Assembly (NCBI RefSeq): GCF_000002235.5
Contig: NW_022145605.1
Coordinates: 1,415,321-1,479,320 of the forward strand
Direction: 5' to 3'
Source: Strongylocentrotus purpuratus
Lineage: Eukaryota > Echinodermata > Echinoidea > Camarodonta > Strongylocentrotidae
Length of the DNA: 64,000 nt
Shown here: positions 1 through 12,300 of the stretch, piece by piece
Layout: each line of letters begins with the position of its first letter
How positions within the stretch are numbered: the stretch's first letter is position 1
Notes under the pieces: model-generated
Database searches by the model: none
The model's input: the letters and a program-made list of their open reading frames with translations, nothing else
What the model was told of the DNA's origin: nothing
Program-made: the position numbers and the translations under genes

Positions 1-1
1 C

Positions 2-1765
2 AGCCAACTTCTTCATCAGAAAACCTCAGCGTCAAAGAAAATGCCTCAGCATTTAACTGATGATGACCTTGCTGTTGATTTCTCTCGCTTCTTTGTCGGA
101 AAGATTGAGAAAATCCGGGAGTGTATGCCAGCAACTCAGGTCCTCCCAAACGGACAGCCTTCACGTGATTGTGATGCCCATCTGACATTGATACATCCTA
201 CATGTCCAGAGGAAGTCAAGCGGATAATTCACAAGACATCTGCAAAGACATGTTCGCTTGACCCGGTGCCTACAGTTCTTGTTAAACAACACGGTGACCT
301 CCTAGCTCTGCATATTTCGTGTCTGATTAATGCGTCACTGCGTGATGGAGTCTTCCCAGACTGTCTGAAACTGGCATATGTTACCCCAGTATTGAAGAAA
401 TCTTCACTTGATCACAACGATCTGGCTAACTATCGCCCAGTATCAAATTTGCCTTTTCTGGCCAAAGTGACTGAGAAAATTGTCGCAAGTCGTCTGACAG
501 CTTATCTGCAGGGCAATGATCTACATGAGTGCCTACAGTCTGCATACAGAAAGAATCACAGTGTGGAGACGGCACTACTGAAGGTCTCGGATGACATCCT
601 AACATCAATTGATTGCAGAAAAGCAGCTGCCCTAGTTCTGCTTGACCTGTCAGCTGCATTTGATACCATCGATCATGCTGTTCTGCTTGAGAGACTTAGA
701 GAAGATTTTGGAATTGAAGCAACTGCACTCCAATGGTTTGAGTCTTACCTCAACGACAGAAGACAAGCTGTGGTCATCAATGGCAATCTATCACCTGAGA
801 CCACCCTTAGCTACGGAGTTCCGCAAGGCTCTGTCCTCGGTCCCTTGCTCTTCACACTCTACATCACCCCTCTTGGCTCTATCATACAGCGACATGGTCT
901 TAGCGCACATTTCTATGCAGACGACACCCAGCTCTACCTAACTTTTGATCCAAAAGTTGGAGGCGCTGAGGAACGTGCAGCTGCAGCCATCAGTGCTGCC
1001 ATCGAAGAGATTCGATGTTGGATGAGACGCAACTTCTTGAAGCTCAATGAAAAGAAAACCGAGTATCTCCTTTTGTCTTCACCACACATGGGAAATAAGA
1101 TCACTGGTACTCCTATTCTAGTCGGTGAGGAAGCTGTATCTCCCAACAACAAGGCTAGAAATCTTGGAGTAGTCTTCGACAGAACTATGAGCATGAAGGA
1201 TCACATTTCGCGTGTCTGTCAGTCTGCATTCTACCATCTCCGCAGGATTGCAGAGATCAGACACTGTCTCACCAGAAGTGCCGCGGAAAACCTCATTCAT
1301 GCTCTAATAACCTCAAGGCTGGATTTCTGCAACTCTCTCCTTGTCGGCTTACCATCATCAGCCATCAAACGTCTCCAGGCGGTCCAGAATGCTGCTGCTC
1401 GCCTTCTGATGGGAATCAGGAAGTTTGACCACATCTCGCCTACACTCCATGAGCTTCATTGGCTGCCAGTGCACTGCAGAGTGCAGTATAAGATCTTGCT
1501 GCTTGCATTTAAGGCTCTACATAACTTGTCCCCTGGCTATGTATCTGCTCTCATCAGTGTACGTCAGCTACGACCAGGACTACGCTGTGCGGGACTCGTT
1601 CTTCAAGTGCCCAGTACCCGTCTAAAAACATACGGGGAAAGAGCCTTCTCTTCATCTGCTCCGCATCTTTGGAACTCTCTACCTGTCCAACTTCGAAATT
1701 GTAACAACATTGATACCTTTAAATCTGAACTCAAAACCTATCTTTTCCGGCAACATTGCGAATAA
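2..1765 (+). CDS. CR1-like LINE reverse transcriptase, 5' end outside window
   Basis: This is the reverse-transcriptase part of a non-LTR retrotransposon ORF2. The frame stays open to the left window edge (codons from base 2, first ATG at 41), so the endonuclease part may lie outside and 5' truncation cannot be claimed. Counted from the ATG it is 574 aa. RT motif A is VLLDLSAAFDTIDH (near residue 205), motif B is YGVPQGSVLGPLLF, and motif C is FYADDTQLY with the catalytic YADD at residues 292-295. The C-terminus (LPVQLRN ... FKSELKTYLF) is typical of CR1/L2/Jockey-superfamily proteins. No stop or frameshift interrupts it, so the copy is young or selected. A short 3' UTR with the phrase GGCGCTATACAAATGC and an (ATC)n tail follows. 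Clade assignment beyond CR1-like is uncertain. Confidence 0.9.
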   Translation, partial: SQLLHQKTSASKKMPQHLTDDDLAVDFSRFFVGKIEKIRECMPATQVLPNGQPSRDCDAHLTLIHPTCPEEVKRIIHKTSAKTCSLDPVPTVLVKQHGDLLALHISCLINASLRDGVFPDCLKLAYVTPVLKKSSLDHNDLANYRPVSNLPFLAKVTEKIVASRLTAYLQGNDLHECLQSAYRKNHSVETALLKVSDDILTSIDCRKAAALVLLDLSAAFDTIDHAVLLERLREDFGIEATALQWFESYLNDRRQAVVINGNLSPETTLSYGVPQGSVLGPLLFTLYITPLGSIIQRHGLSAHFYADDTQLYLTFDPKVGGAEERAAAAISAAIEEIRCWMRRNFLKLNEKKTEYLLLSSPHMGNKITGTPILVGEEAVSPNNKARNLGVVFDRTMSMKDHISRVCQSAFYHLRRIAEIRHCLTRSAAENLIHALITSRLDFCNSLLVGLPSSAIKRLQAVQNAAARLLMGIRKFDHISPTLHELHWLPVHCRVQYKILLLAFKALHNLSPGYVSALISVRQLRPGLRCAGLVLQVPSTRLKTYGERAFSSSAPHLWNSLPVQLRNCNNIDTFKSELKTYLFRQHCE

Positions 1766-1862
1766 TATGTGACATATTGAGGGAGCCAGGCGCCTTTGAA
1801 TGCTTTTGCAGATAAATGGCGCTATACAAATGCTGTTCATCATCATCATCATCATCATCATC
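2..1862 (+). mobile_element. CR1-like LINE with (ATC)n 3' tail
   Basis: The element comprises the open RT frame, a roughly 70-bp 3' UTR and a terminal (ATC)n microsatellite at about 1838-1862. Simple-repeat 3' tails instead of poly(A) are characteristic of the CR1/L2 group. A related tail signature (GCGCCTTGAGC ... ATT repeats) recurs at 30,083-30,149. The left boundary is outside the window. Confidence 0.85.
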
Positions 1863-2318
1863 TTTAACGTGACATATCTTCTTCTCCCCTTGCAAACGAG
1901 AAAGAAAACAAGGTCACTAAAAGGGATTAAGCGACAAATAATGATTGTGATTCAAATTGATGCGAATATTTGTTTGAATAAGCACTGCTATTCACCCGAA
2001 TCTTCTTTGTAAAAACAACTTTTACAAATCTCAGCCATGCTTACTGAGTTGAGACGTTCCATTCAATGTAAAATACTCATTAAAGAATACTTTTCTCCTA
2101 ATCTGAAAGTGATCTTACAACACAGTGGCAGATTTGCATGGCTGAGATTTGTAAAAGTCGTTTTTACAAAGAAGATTCTGGTGAAAAGCATTGCTTGTTC
2201 AAAAAAAATCCTTGCATCAATTTGAATCACAATGATTATTTGTCGCATGATCCTTTTATTAAATAACCTTGTTTTCTTTTTTGTTTGCAGGGGGAGAAGA
2301 AGCTATGTCACGTTAAGA
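1861..2318. mobile_element. Fold-back element, ~180-bp inverted arms
   Basis: Bases 1861-2040 are the near-perfect reverse complement of about 2138-2318, with a spacer of about 97 bp. Matching landmarks are TTAACGTGACAT on the left and ATGTCACGTTAA on the right, and AATCTCAGCCATGC on the left and GCATGGCTGAGATT on the right. There is no coding capacity. It begins exactly where the LINE's (ATC)n tail ends, so either it inserted into that tail or the tail provided its target. No target-site duplication was resolved. It is best described as a non-autonomous hairpin (MITE-like) element. Confidence 0.8.
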
Positions 2319-2596
2319 AATCATAAAGATCAGTTGTATTATGCGTATATACATATGATACCAGAACAAATGTTGATTATCAGAATGTCATCTTGGAATA
2401 CCTCTATACAAATACCACATTGTCTTTAGCCCGTATCAGTATTAGTATGATCCAATATAAAGCTATTATTCTTTATTTAATTCAGTATAATGCTTTTCCT
2501 CAAAAATAGTTTTGCTTTTTTTTTTAGGGTTGAGACGCTAAGAAATGGTTTCAAATGTACATTACACGAACCCTGAACCATTGCAAAATGATGGTG

Positions 2597-2616
2597 GTTC
2601 TCTCTCTCTCTCTCTT
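2597..2616. repeat. (TC)n microsatellite
   Basis: A short run of TC dinucleotides. The next 250 bases hold several long C runs (near 2737, 2790 and 2870) in otherwise featureless sequence. Confidence 0.8.
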
Positions 2617-2946
2617 TATTTTAATCTTGCATTATCAACTACATAATTATAAAGCAGCAACCAAAAACTTTGGGTTAGCTGGGATAGGTGAAAGTAAGAG
2701 TTAAAAAGAAAGTCATGCTAAAACGGCGCTTCACTCCCCCCCCCCCCTGAAAAAAATAAAATAGATTAGCAGTCCTCCTCTCCAGCATCCCCCCCCCCCC
2801 CCGCTTTAATATCACATTTTCACTTGGCAGCCCAAGGGGGCCGGGGGTGGGAGGAGGGGGTTAAACCCCCTAACCCCCCCCCCCCGTAAATCTGCCCATG
2901 TTACCATATCATTCCAAGACATCTTGGTCTTCCTCTTCTTCTCAAT

Positions 2947-3104
2947 AGGGACTTTTAGATTTGCGTGGACGTGGACGTGTTCGTGTTACGTCCTTTTAAG
3001 GCACTGGCAGTCACATGTGACGTCCTTTTAAGCACTGACACTGCCTTAAAAGGAGGTCACACGTTGCAGTCCACGTTCTCATTGTGCAAATCTAAAAGTC
3101 CCTA
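2947..3104. mobile_element. Small MITE flanked by TA
   Basis: The termini TAGGGACTTTTAGATTTGC and GCAAATCTAAAAGTCCCTA are perfect inverted repeats about 150 bp apart. The interior repeats ACGTCCTTTTAAG and its complement, so most of the element can fold. TA at each end fits a TA target duplication of the Tc1/mariner type. There is no ORF. Confidence 0.75.
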
Positions 3105-3540
3105 ATATTGATTTACTGGTCGAGGTTCATTATTTGCTGGTCATTTGAAATCACGAGATTTCAGCAGGTTAGCGCTTTTACAACGAAAAACTTCTCCATG
3201 TCCATGATTCTGCCCTTGCGCGATCGCCTTCAGCTCCAGCAGACATGGCGCGGCAGCGTGCACACGTACCGTTACTATAACGGCGCAGTAGGCATATAAC
3301 CACTGCTGACGGCGGCACTGCACTGCGAGCTGAATCGGTAATAATAGGCCTACTCATAAAACGAGAAATCTTGCACGCTAATCTAAGTTCCATTTCATTG
3401 GTTTAAGGTTTGAAAATTGAAACTCAATATTGTGTTAAAGTTATAACAGAAAAGATAATCTTTATTTTATAATTCCACGGGAGCGGTTTTTAATTTTGCA
3501 ATCGCCTCCGTGAGCAACCTGATGGGGGCGATTATGTAGC

Positions 3541-4020
3541 TCACGGGGGCGAATCGCCCACCGCCCCCGTGTATTTTGAGCGCTGGTCACGAGATCCAAG
3601 GTCAAAGGTCACAGGACTCATTATGTATGCAAAAATAGCTGGTGATCGCGTTATCTCACGAACCCATTGATGGATTCCCGCCAAACTTTGGTCATATATG
3701 TATCTTGCAGAGCCAATGAACTGAGTATATTTTAGGGTCGTGAGATCAAAGGTCAAAGGTCACAGGACTCATTTTGTATGCAAAAATAACTGTAATCGCG
3801 TTATCTCAAGAACCCATTGATGGATTACCGCCAAACTTGGGTCATGTATTTATCTTGCAGAGCAAATAAACTGATTAGATTTTGGGTTAACGGGGTCAAA
3901 TATCAAACGTCACAGGGCTCATTATGTATGCAAAAAATAGCTCGCTTCTGTTTTGGTTTGTAAAATTGCTCCATGGCGGAGGCATCATTTTCGACTGCGC
4001 GCGGTCGAAGGTCCATCTAG
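3541..4020 (+). mobile_element. Helitron-like non-autonomous element, 3' end
   Basis: About 2.3 tandem copies of a roughly 150-bp unit (each starting near GGTCAAAGGTCACAGG; starts at about 3600, 3751 and 3901) lead into a 3' terminus. The terminus has a short hairpin (TTCGACTGCGCGCGGTCGAA) followed by GGTCCATCTAG and then T. A hairpin about 10 nt before CTAG with T outside is the canonical Helitron 3' end. The last 80 bp recur at 13,081-13,161 with a different but still paired hairpin. The left boundary is not defined. Assignment is by structure only; no Rep/helicase gene is present. Confidence 0.65.
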
Positions 4021-4095
4021 TTTGGTTATAGCCTTGTTAACTGTTTGGGTTTAACAGGTGCTTAGTAGACCTCAATACCAAGGCCCGCCTGGCAG

Positions 4096-4307
4096 TGGCG
4101 GATCAAGGGGGGGGGGCCCGGGGGGCCCGGCCCCCCCCCCCCCTTGAGAAAAAAATCATGCAAAATCACGCGATTTTTACCTTTTTGGGGGGGTTGGGCC
4201 CCCCCCCCCCCCCCCGATTTTCAAATTTTCGGGAGCCCCCTCCCCTAAGAAATCTGATGAGAAAAAAATGGCCTGACCAGCACATTGATAGATATCCACA
4301 ATTAAGC
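4096..4307. mobile_element. Possible MITE with GGCGGATCAAGG start and C/G runs
   Basis: The sequence begins GTGGCGGATCAAGG and contains several long G and C homopolymers. It is flanked by GCCTGGCA at both ends (about 4088-4095 and 4308-4315), which could be an 8-bp target duplication of the hAT type. No convincing inverted repeat was found at the right end, so this is tentative. Confidence 0.35.
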
Positions 4308-4404
4308 GGCCTGGCAGGAAAGAAACTCCTCGGACTCCCCATGGCAAAGTCTGCAACTGCTCAATACTAAAGTCTGTCTTTTGCATTCATTTATATTTTA
4401 TCAG

Positions 4405-4629
4405 ATAATCAGAATCCTGTGATCACATGCCCAGCTGACTTCACCTCCGATACACTCACTGTATCATTCCTGGTGTATGTCACAGACAATGCTGACCCTG
4501 CACCATCGTTGACCTACGACCCTCTAGGGCCAGGTTCTACCTTCCCTCATGGTCCAACGACAGTCACTGTCACAGCAACAGACAGTTCCTCGAACCATGA
4601 CTCATGCACATTTACTGTTACGGTGACAG
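4405..4629 (+). CDS. HYR domain exon
   Basis: A 225-nt exon, phase 1 on both sides, between acceptor TTTATCAG and donor GTGAGT. The translation contains ITCPADFTSDT, VYVTDNADPAPS, FPHGPTTVTVTATDSS and CTFTVTVTG. This is the usual HYR order, with conserved cysteines, a G-x-T-V-T-x-T-A-x-D core and a C-x-F-x-V-x-V end. It makes an immunoglobulin-like extracellular fold. Confidence 0.85.
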
Positions 4630-6324
4630 GTGAGTACATAAAATCCTTTGATGAGCATGCCTGTTTAATTGTTTTCGTTAATGATTGAGTCAAGGTCATT
4701 TTTTGCATGTGAATGTGCTCACCTGCATTTATTATTTTCAAGCATCTAATTCGGGAACGTAATTGTACTATGTAAGCATTGATTTTAATTTTTAATTTTG
4801 TTAATATTTTTTTAACCTTTTTTTAGGGGTGGGGGTCTTGTTTCTAAATTGTGCGCCCTGAGCAAAGCCAAAATATTACACTCATAATAATGTCAAATCG
4901 AAATACACTAGATAAAGGTATTATAGTCAAACCTGTGTTAACAACCACCTGTCTCCAACGACCACTTAAATTACCCCATGAGATTTCATGTAGTCAAGAA
5001 CCTGTCCACAATGACCACCTGTCTAACGTTACCAGCGGCCACTCAATTTGCTTCCGCTGGCCACTAAAAATGCACAAATTACCGCCAGGGTTAGCTGTAT
5101 AGCAAACAACAGCAGCCGTGTAGCGACCAGCAACAGTAGCGTATGAGCAATTTTGCTCACACAGTCAGCTCTGGGGATCGTCGGCACAGCAAAGTAATCC
5201 TACGCTTTTATTAAAACTTTGATAAGAACATTTGATTACCGACAGGATATTGTTTCTTGCACATTACATTATGGGCTGAAAACATAACAATCATGAACTT
5301 CGCAATTGATGACTCGCTTGTTCGTCGTGCACAGCTCACATCACAGGCACCGCGAATTACTGGTTAGTGGGCGCAGCCTGTCTGTCAATAAAATGTTCAG
5401 GCTCGTTCATCATATGATATGATATGCATTTAAAAAAAATGCCGGACAATTTCAGTGATAAATTATTATGTTTAATCATTTCGTATTTATATTTTGACTA
5501 AAAACCGTACCACTCTTTGTTTATTTAGTTTTTAAACACCAATAAATACACTTGCATTTGTTAGATTTATCGATTACGGCTCTCCGCCTCGTTTTCGCCC
5601 GACTAAGCCCTTACAAAAAAATTGTTGGCGCACTGGCGGAGGCCTTGCGAGTGCTGTCAATCAATTATTCAAATTCAAAATTGCCGCCAACGCATACCTG
5701 TCTACAACGGCCACTATTTGCGGGACTTCTCACGAAGCATTGAAGCAAGCAGACCTCGTTTAAAGGTAAAGACCAGTTATGGTCATGCGATTGCATTGTT
5801 AAAGAAACGTTGTGGAATCGATCAGAAAAGGTTGATCATCTAGCATCTAGCATCTGCAAGGTTCTGGAATCATCAAAAATGATAAGAAATTTGGCCCATT
5901 CTTCGTAAAGTTACAAGGACTATACACAGAAAGATGTATATGGGACTACCCTATATCTCTCACAGACCATGAGAGAAACAAATTTACCAAATATATGAAT
6001 TATTAGGCGGTTTCCCGGCAAATTTGTTATCATCATGTATTAGTCAAAAGATATTCTTTCACATGATTGGTAATGAGAGCTTCCATTTCATTTTTTGAAA
6101 TTGGGGCGTTTCCAATACTGGTCTTTACCTTTAAGCCTGTGAAAAATTGATTTGTCCCTATGTATGTTTCTTTGAATGTGACATATTAAAGTTTAGCTAA
6201 TTTAGATTAAAATCTAAAAGTATTCAACAAAGGCCATAATTCAACCAGTACACCTTTCATGCTTGAGCAACAAACAAAAAAAACTCAAACTTACAGGGAT
6301 ATGAATAATTTAGTTGTTAAACTG

Positions 6325-6367
<43 letters not shown>

Positions 6368-9300
6368 TGTGATTATTGTTGTGATTATATAAACTTGAAT
6401 CATCCGAGACGGGATGCATTATTTGTATGGGCTGTATATAATATCCTCATACTTTCAAATTCAGTGTAGACATTGTTTTGATGTAGTGCCATGTGGACAT
6501 CCAGTGAGGGCCTCTCGTAGCACCATTGAAATACTATCAGGGGTATATGTGCAGGATACCAGGGTCAGGTATAGCTGCAGTGAAGGCTGGGAAATCGAGG
6601 GAACCGCAGAGAGAGAGTGCGACAATGGACAATGGACAGGTTCTACGCCAGTATGCAGAGTAGCAGGTAAAAAAAATATTCTGAGGACTTTGCGTTAAAT
6701 AAGAAGTAAATTTAGTCAGGTTGTTTTATTCTTATAATAAAATCACGAGCTCCAACATCTGCTACCTGTATATCGCAACTGAGACGATAGGTTGTAGAGG
6801 CATTTTAGGGGTTAATGGATATCACAAGTTATGGGGTTCGAATTCAAGCCCACCACCAGTGTCCATTGGCAAGATGTTAATCTACATTTACCACTCCCCA
6901 TCCAGGTTTAAATGGGCAGCTGACATGCTTGAGTGCTAGTTTCTTGGGCTGCTCAGTTATGACCTAGGTAAGAATGTTGAAGCACCATGAGCTTCACAGC
7001 ATGATGGATATTAGTGCTACGTGAAAATCCATTCAAGACATTGCTCAGTTTGACCATAATATGTACCTTAGACTGGCTTTCAACTAGCTTAAAGTTGAAA
7101 TAGATTTTGACTGAATTTTGTTATCCCTAAACAAATTATCATATGATTTCAGCTTCTACCAACCTAATTACTGAGTAGGCAATCTTTAATCCACTCCTGT
7201 GGACTTTCTCAAACCAAATCATTCTTCACGCAGTTTCTTGCCGTCTGCTGCCTCAAGATCACCGGGCGCATAGATATAGGTGACAGTGAATAGCCAGATT
7301 CCCTATTCAGTGATAGATTAATCCTTTTGATCTAGATGGATTCTTTGAATTTTCTTGACCAGACGTCCATGTGTTTTAAAGTCGATGATATGGGCGTTAT
7401 ATCCCATTCAATGTTGTATCCAGTATTAAAGGCCCGGTCACACAGCCTTTCGCGTCTGTATCGCGGGTAAAATTTCGCGATTTTTTTTTTGCCCGCGGTT
7501 GCCCGTGGTGGAAAATGTGCAAAATTGGCTTACCCGCGGTTTACCCGTGGTATGCCCGCGGAACAGACGCCGGCGACTGTTCCGCGTCCTTATCGCGGGT
7601 GAAGCGCGGCGGTACCGCGGCCTACCACGCTTACACGCGGTACACACGCTAATGCACGTGATAACAACGCGGTACAGACGCGGAACAAACGTGCTATGAC
7701 CGTGCTCCACCCGCGATTACCCGCTAAATTTTCGCGTCCAATTCCGCGTGTAACCACGTCTTAACCGCGGCCGTAGCACGTCCTAGCACGTTCGTTCCGC
7801 GTCTGTACCGCGTCTTTACCGCGTGTGTACCACGTGTACCACGTGTACCGCCCGCGATTACCCGCGGTCTAAATTTTTGGGCAGCCCAAAACTTTTTCGC
7901 GCGGCCAACCGCGTGTGAATTTCTTACCGCGTGTAACGACGGGTAAAGTACGGCTGTATCGCGTCTTTATCGCGACCTCAAAGCGTCCAACAGCGTCTGC
8001 TTCACGGGCAGAAATTTTTGGCCGTGATTCGGCCGCGATACGCCCGTGGAGGGCTGTGTGACCGGGCCTTTAGGGTGCGTTCTGCTCCTATACTGAATGA
8101 GATGGGTTCAATCTATAAGGACTCTTTTGTGGTTTTTCAATCAACACTGTATTAGTGTTTTCACAGTTTCTACACCCTAGGAATTGCCACAGTCAGTACA
8201 GGTTATCTTGTAGACAAGATTTTTTTTCTATTTATCCTCTTTCGAGGGACTTTATTTGTTCATATCATAAAATAACAGCTATTTACAACAGTGTTTAAAT
8301 ACAGAATTCATGCAGTTGTAACATATCATACATAGTACAGAGCATGAAACTAATGTGACATAATCACTAACTAAAATAATGAAAACATTTTTGTAACTTT
8401 TGTAACTTCGTTTGTATCGAATTTCTTTTGATTACATTTTATATTGAGATAGGTGCGAATTTCCACCTTTAACTCTTTTATCAAATATACAGCATGTATC
8501 CTGTGCTTTTCACTTCCAAAACATTCTCTAATATAGTTTCTATAGATAATAAACTGAGCGAAGTTTAAAATAAGATTGACAAGATTCATTTCTCTTCTCT
8601 CTATTTCATAACCTATTAAAAGAATTTCTTCGTTCAAAAAGATTTTAAAATTAAACGAAGTATCAATTAATTTGGATACAATCTTCCAAAAAAGCGAAAC
8701 CTTCTTGCAAGCCAGGAGAAGGTGGTTAGTTGTATCTGGAATCTTACATATATCACATAGATTATTATTTTTAATCTTCCATTTACATAAATTGTCTTTA
8801 CTGGGCAATATTCTATGAAGATATTTAAAATTAAACTGCTTAATTCTGTTGTCATTTATAAAGTAAAATTTATAATGGAGCACCGTTTTCCAGTTAAACT
8901 CATCAGGTAAATCAAAATAAGCGTTCCAAAAATAAATGCACGGCAGATCCTGTCTATTTTGTTCTAACATCAAATTATAATAGTGTTTGGCTTTCATGAC
9001 CGCTACATCAATGGAGTCACCTGTTACTATTTCTATTATACTGGATTCCACTGCAACCACTTTACATATTGTAACCTATTACGTAATTTCTGCAACCAAA
9101 AATTCGGAAATGCACTTTTTAACTTTGCCAATTTGAAGGCGGAAAGTAATTCATTTTCTTGAAAATTAATACAAATAGAATCAACTTCTTTCCAGATACC
9201 GTTTACTAAGACTTGTTTCACTTTAAAAATATTGTTTCTCATCCAGTTTGGAAAATACAATAACTCATTCATATCTTTAATATTGCTATTATACCAAATC

Positions 9301-12300
9301 ATTTCATTTTCAATATCTGTTACTTTAAACATATCAATGTATTTTAAATCAGCCCAAGAACAAAACATGTCAACATAAAAGTTAGGCAACTGTTTTTTTC
9401 TACAAATACGACACATATCGCTCTTTTTGCAATTAAAATGCAAACAAAGTGGCAAATCCCCAATTTTCCTGATCCAATATCTAAACAAAATTTTCCAAGC
9501 ACTTTGTTCATCTCTTAAATATTTATGAATCTATGAAAGACGGAGTGACCGGCATTTTGACTCTAAGTCGATCATTCCCAACCCCCCTTCTACTTCAGGA
9601 TTGTGACAGATGTTTCGTTTCACCTTTTCTGTTTTAGAATTCCATAAAAATGTGTAAGCCAGTTTATTTATACGTTTAATTATTTTAGGAGGGATCGGAA
9701 CTGCCGTGGCAGTATGTACTATCTGCGACATAACTAAATGTTTAATCACAACAACTTTTCCGTACAATGTAAGTTTTCTCATTTTCCATAAATCCAAGGT
9801 ATTCTTTATTTTCTCTACCTTACTTTCCCAGTTTAAATTTTGAACGTCAAAATAATTTTTACCTACATAAATACCAAGACATTTTATAGGGTCTTCGGTG
9901 AAATATAAATCTTCAACTTCATCGTCATTTATATTAAGTTTCATAAGATTTGATTTGGTCCAGATAATTTTTGGTCCCGCATGTGCTCCAAACAGTTCTA
10001 CTTCTTTCATTATTTCTTTAACACATTTAACAGATCTAGTAATAATCGTCGTATCGTCTGCGTATTGAACGATACGTATATCTTTAAAATCAGCTTGATC
10101 TTCATTGAAGTCTGGGACTTGGATTCCCTCTATTTTGGCGTTTTGTTTAATTCTTTTCCCTAAAACCTCTGCAATTATTATAAATAAAAGTGGAGAAAGT
10201 GGACAACCTTGCTTAACGCCTCTTTCTATTGCAAATTTGTCGGATATCCAACCAAAATTTAAGACACGACCATGAGCACCATTATATAACGTTTCAATCC
10301 ATCTTAAAAACGAATCTTTAAATTTAAGTTCCCGTAACAAGGACAATAAAAAAACATGACCAATGGTATCAAACGCTTTTTTGAAATCCAAGAACATCAT
10401 AACAACTGGTTTGTTTGCAAAAAGACAATAATCAATAGTATCCTGAATTAGTCTGGTACATTCAGATGCAGAGCGGTTTTTTAAAAAACCAGCCTGATCC
10501 TGTGATACAAGTTTATATATAACTTTCTGTAATCGTATTGAAAGAATGCGAGCTGCAAGTTTATAATCAATGTTTAACAGCGAAATAGGTCGCCAATTAT
10601 CTAAAACATTTTTGTTACCTTTCTTATATAATAGAGTAAGGATAGCTTGACTTTGTGTGCACGACAATTGTTGTTTGTCTTAACCCTCATTAAGACTGTC
10701 AATTACCATATGTTTGATATCCCCCCAAAAGCATCTATAAAATTCAACACTGAGTCCATCGCTTCCAGGTGATTTGTTCATCTTCATTGACTTCAATGCT
10801 TCCCAGCATTCATCCTCTGTGATTTTTCCCTCACATAAATTTGCATCTTCTTCATTCAAAACATTTAGGTTGATATCAGATACGTATTCTTTAAACCCAG
10901 CCTCGGTATTATTTCCCTTATAGAGTTTACAATAAAATTCTCGTATACCTGTCAAAATTTTCTGTTCATCTTTGATAATTTTTCCGTTACTTTCAAGACA
11001 ATCTATTTCTTTCTTTTTCCCTTTAGCTTTTTCAAGCTGAAGAAAATATCTTGTTGACTTTTCACCAAATTCAAGCCACCTTGCCCGAGATCTCACAAAT
11101 GCACCTTTGCACTGATATTCATACCACTTGTCTATCTTTTGTCTCAAACACTTCATTCTATCTATATCATATGCACATGAACCCTCATCTATTTTCTTAC
11201 ACAAGTTATCATATTCACTTTCCATATTAGCAATATATTTCTTTTTTTCTTGTATTAACATCAACTGTATATTTTGTACTAAATTCTTTAATTTTAATTT
11301 TATACATTTCCCACCTTAGCTGTTTATCAAATTGACTAAATTCAATATTAACCTTACGAATAACACGTTTAACATTTTCTTTAAACACTTCATCCTTCAG
11401 GATAGAATTATTCAGTTTCCAACAACCCTTTCCCCTACTTTGTGCTAATATTTTAAGTTTCATGGATACCCCGTTATGATCGCATTGCAACACTGGTTTT
11501 ATGTCGATTGAGTAAATATATGAAAAATGCTCTTTCGACATGAGCCAATAATCTAGTCTTGAGTAAATGTTCAGTGACAGCTGCCTCCACGTAAACTGTT
11601 TCCTCTCTGGAAACATTTTTCTCCACACATCTACTAAGTTATTATTTTTCCGAAATTTAACAAAATTCTGTTTTGGTAAATATGCATATGAGACTCCACT
11701 AGTGTCTAGTTTTTTGTTTTGTACACAGTTCCAGTCTCCACCTGCGATCATAACGTCGTTTAGTTTTCTAATCTTTTTCACCCATATACATAAAGATGAA
11801 TAGAAATGTTCTTTCAGTGTGTTTTTTGCTGGAGCATACACATTTATACATAAATACATTCGATCTTGATACGAAAATCTCAGTGCAATAGCCCTACCAT
11901 CACCTTTGAAATGTTTGTCGATGACCGTAATAGGGAGACCTTCCTTGACTAAAATTGCTACACCTTTGGAATGGTTTGTACCATGATCAAACAAGCAAAG
12001 TCCTTTCCATTCTTTAGATACTATATTTTCTATGTTTCTTGACAAAAAGGTCTCTTGCAAAAATGCTATGTCGCACTTTTGGCGATGGAGCCAAGGAATA
12101 TTTTGTAGACAATACCTGTCCTTTCTTCCATTATCGTAGGATGAAATAGCCTGCTTTTTAGGGTGTTTGGGCTTTGAAAGGCAACCTTGCAATGCCGTGG
12201 CTACTTTATGTGATTGATTGAAAGAACACAAACAAGTCCTTAGATTGAGCAAGGATCAGACAGTTTTTTGGCAGGAGAATCCACAATTCGATGAGCTTTC

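Larger units (their letters stand above)
8220..12290 (-). mobile_element. L1/Tx1-like LINE, decayed, antisense in gene 1 intron
   Basis: A nearly full-length ORF2 of the L1/Tx1 type read on the minus strand from about 12,252 to 8,371. A T run at 8220-8228 (A tail on the minus strand) marks the likely 3' end. The 5' boundary is estimated and lies only about 50 bp from CCP exon 2 of the host gene. No ORF1 was recognised. No target duplication was resolved. Confidence 0.8.

Noticed and set aside
3541..3960. Ordinary satellite array
   Set aside because: Only 2.3 units are present and they lead into a CTAG hairpin end shared with another locus, so a mobile element explains them better.
7438..7710. 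Arg-rich open frames in both strands of the CpG-rich block
   Set aside because: They arise from repeated CG-rich words within a TIR element.
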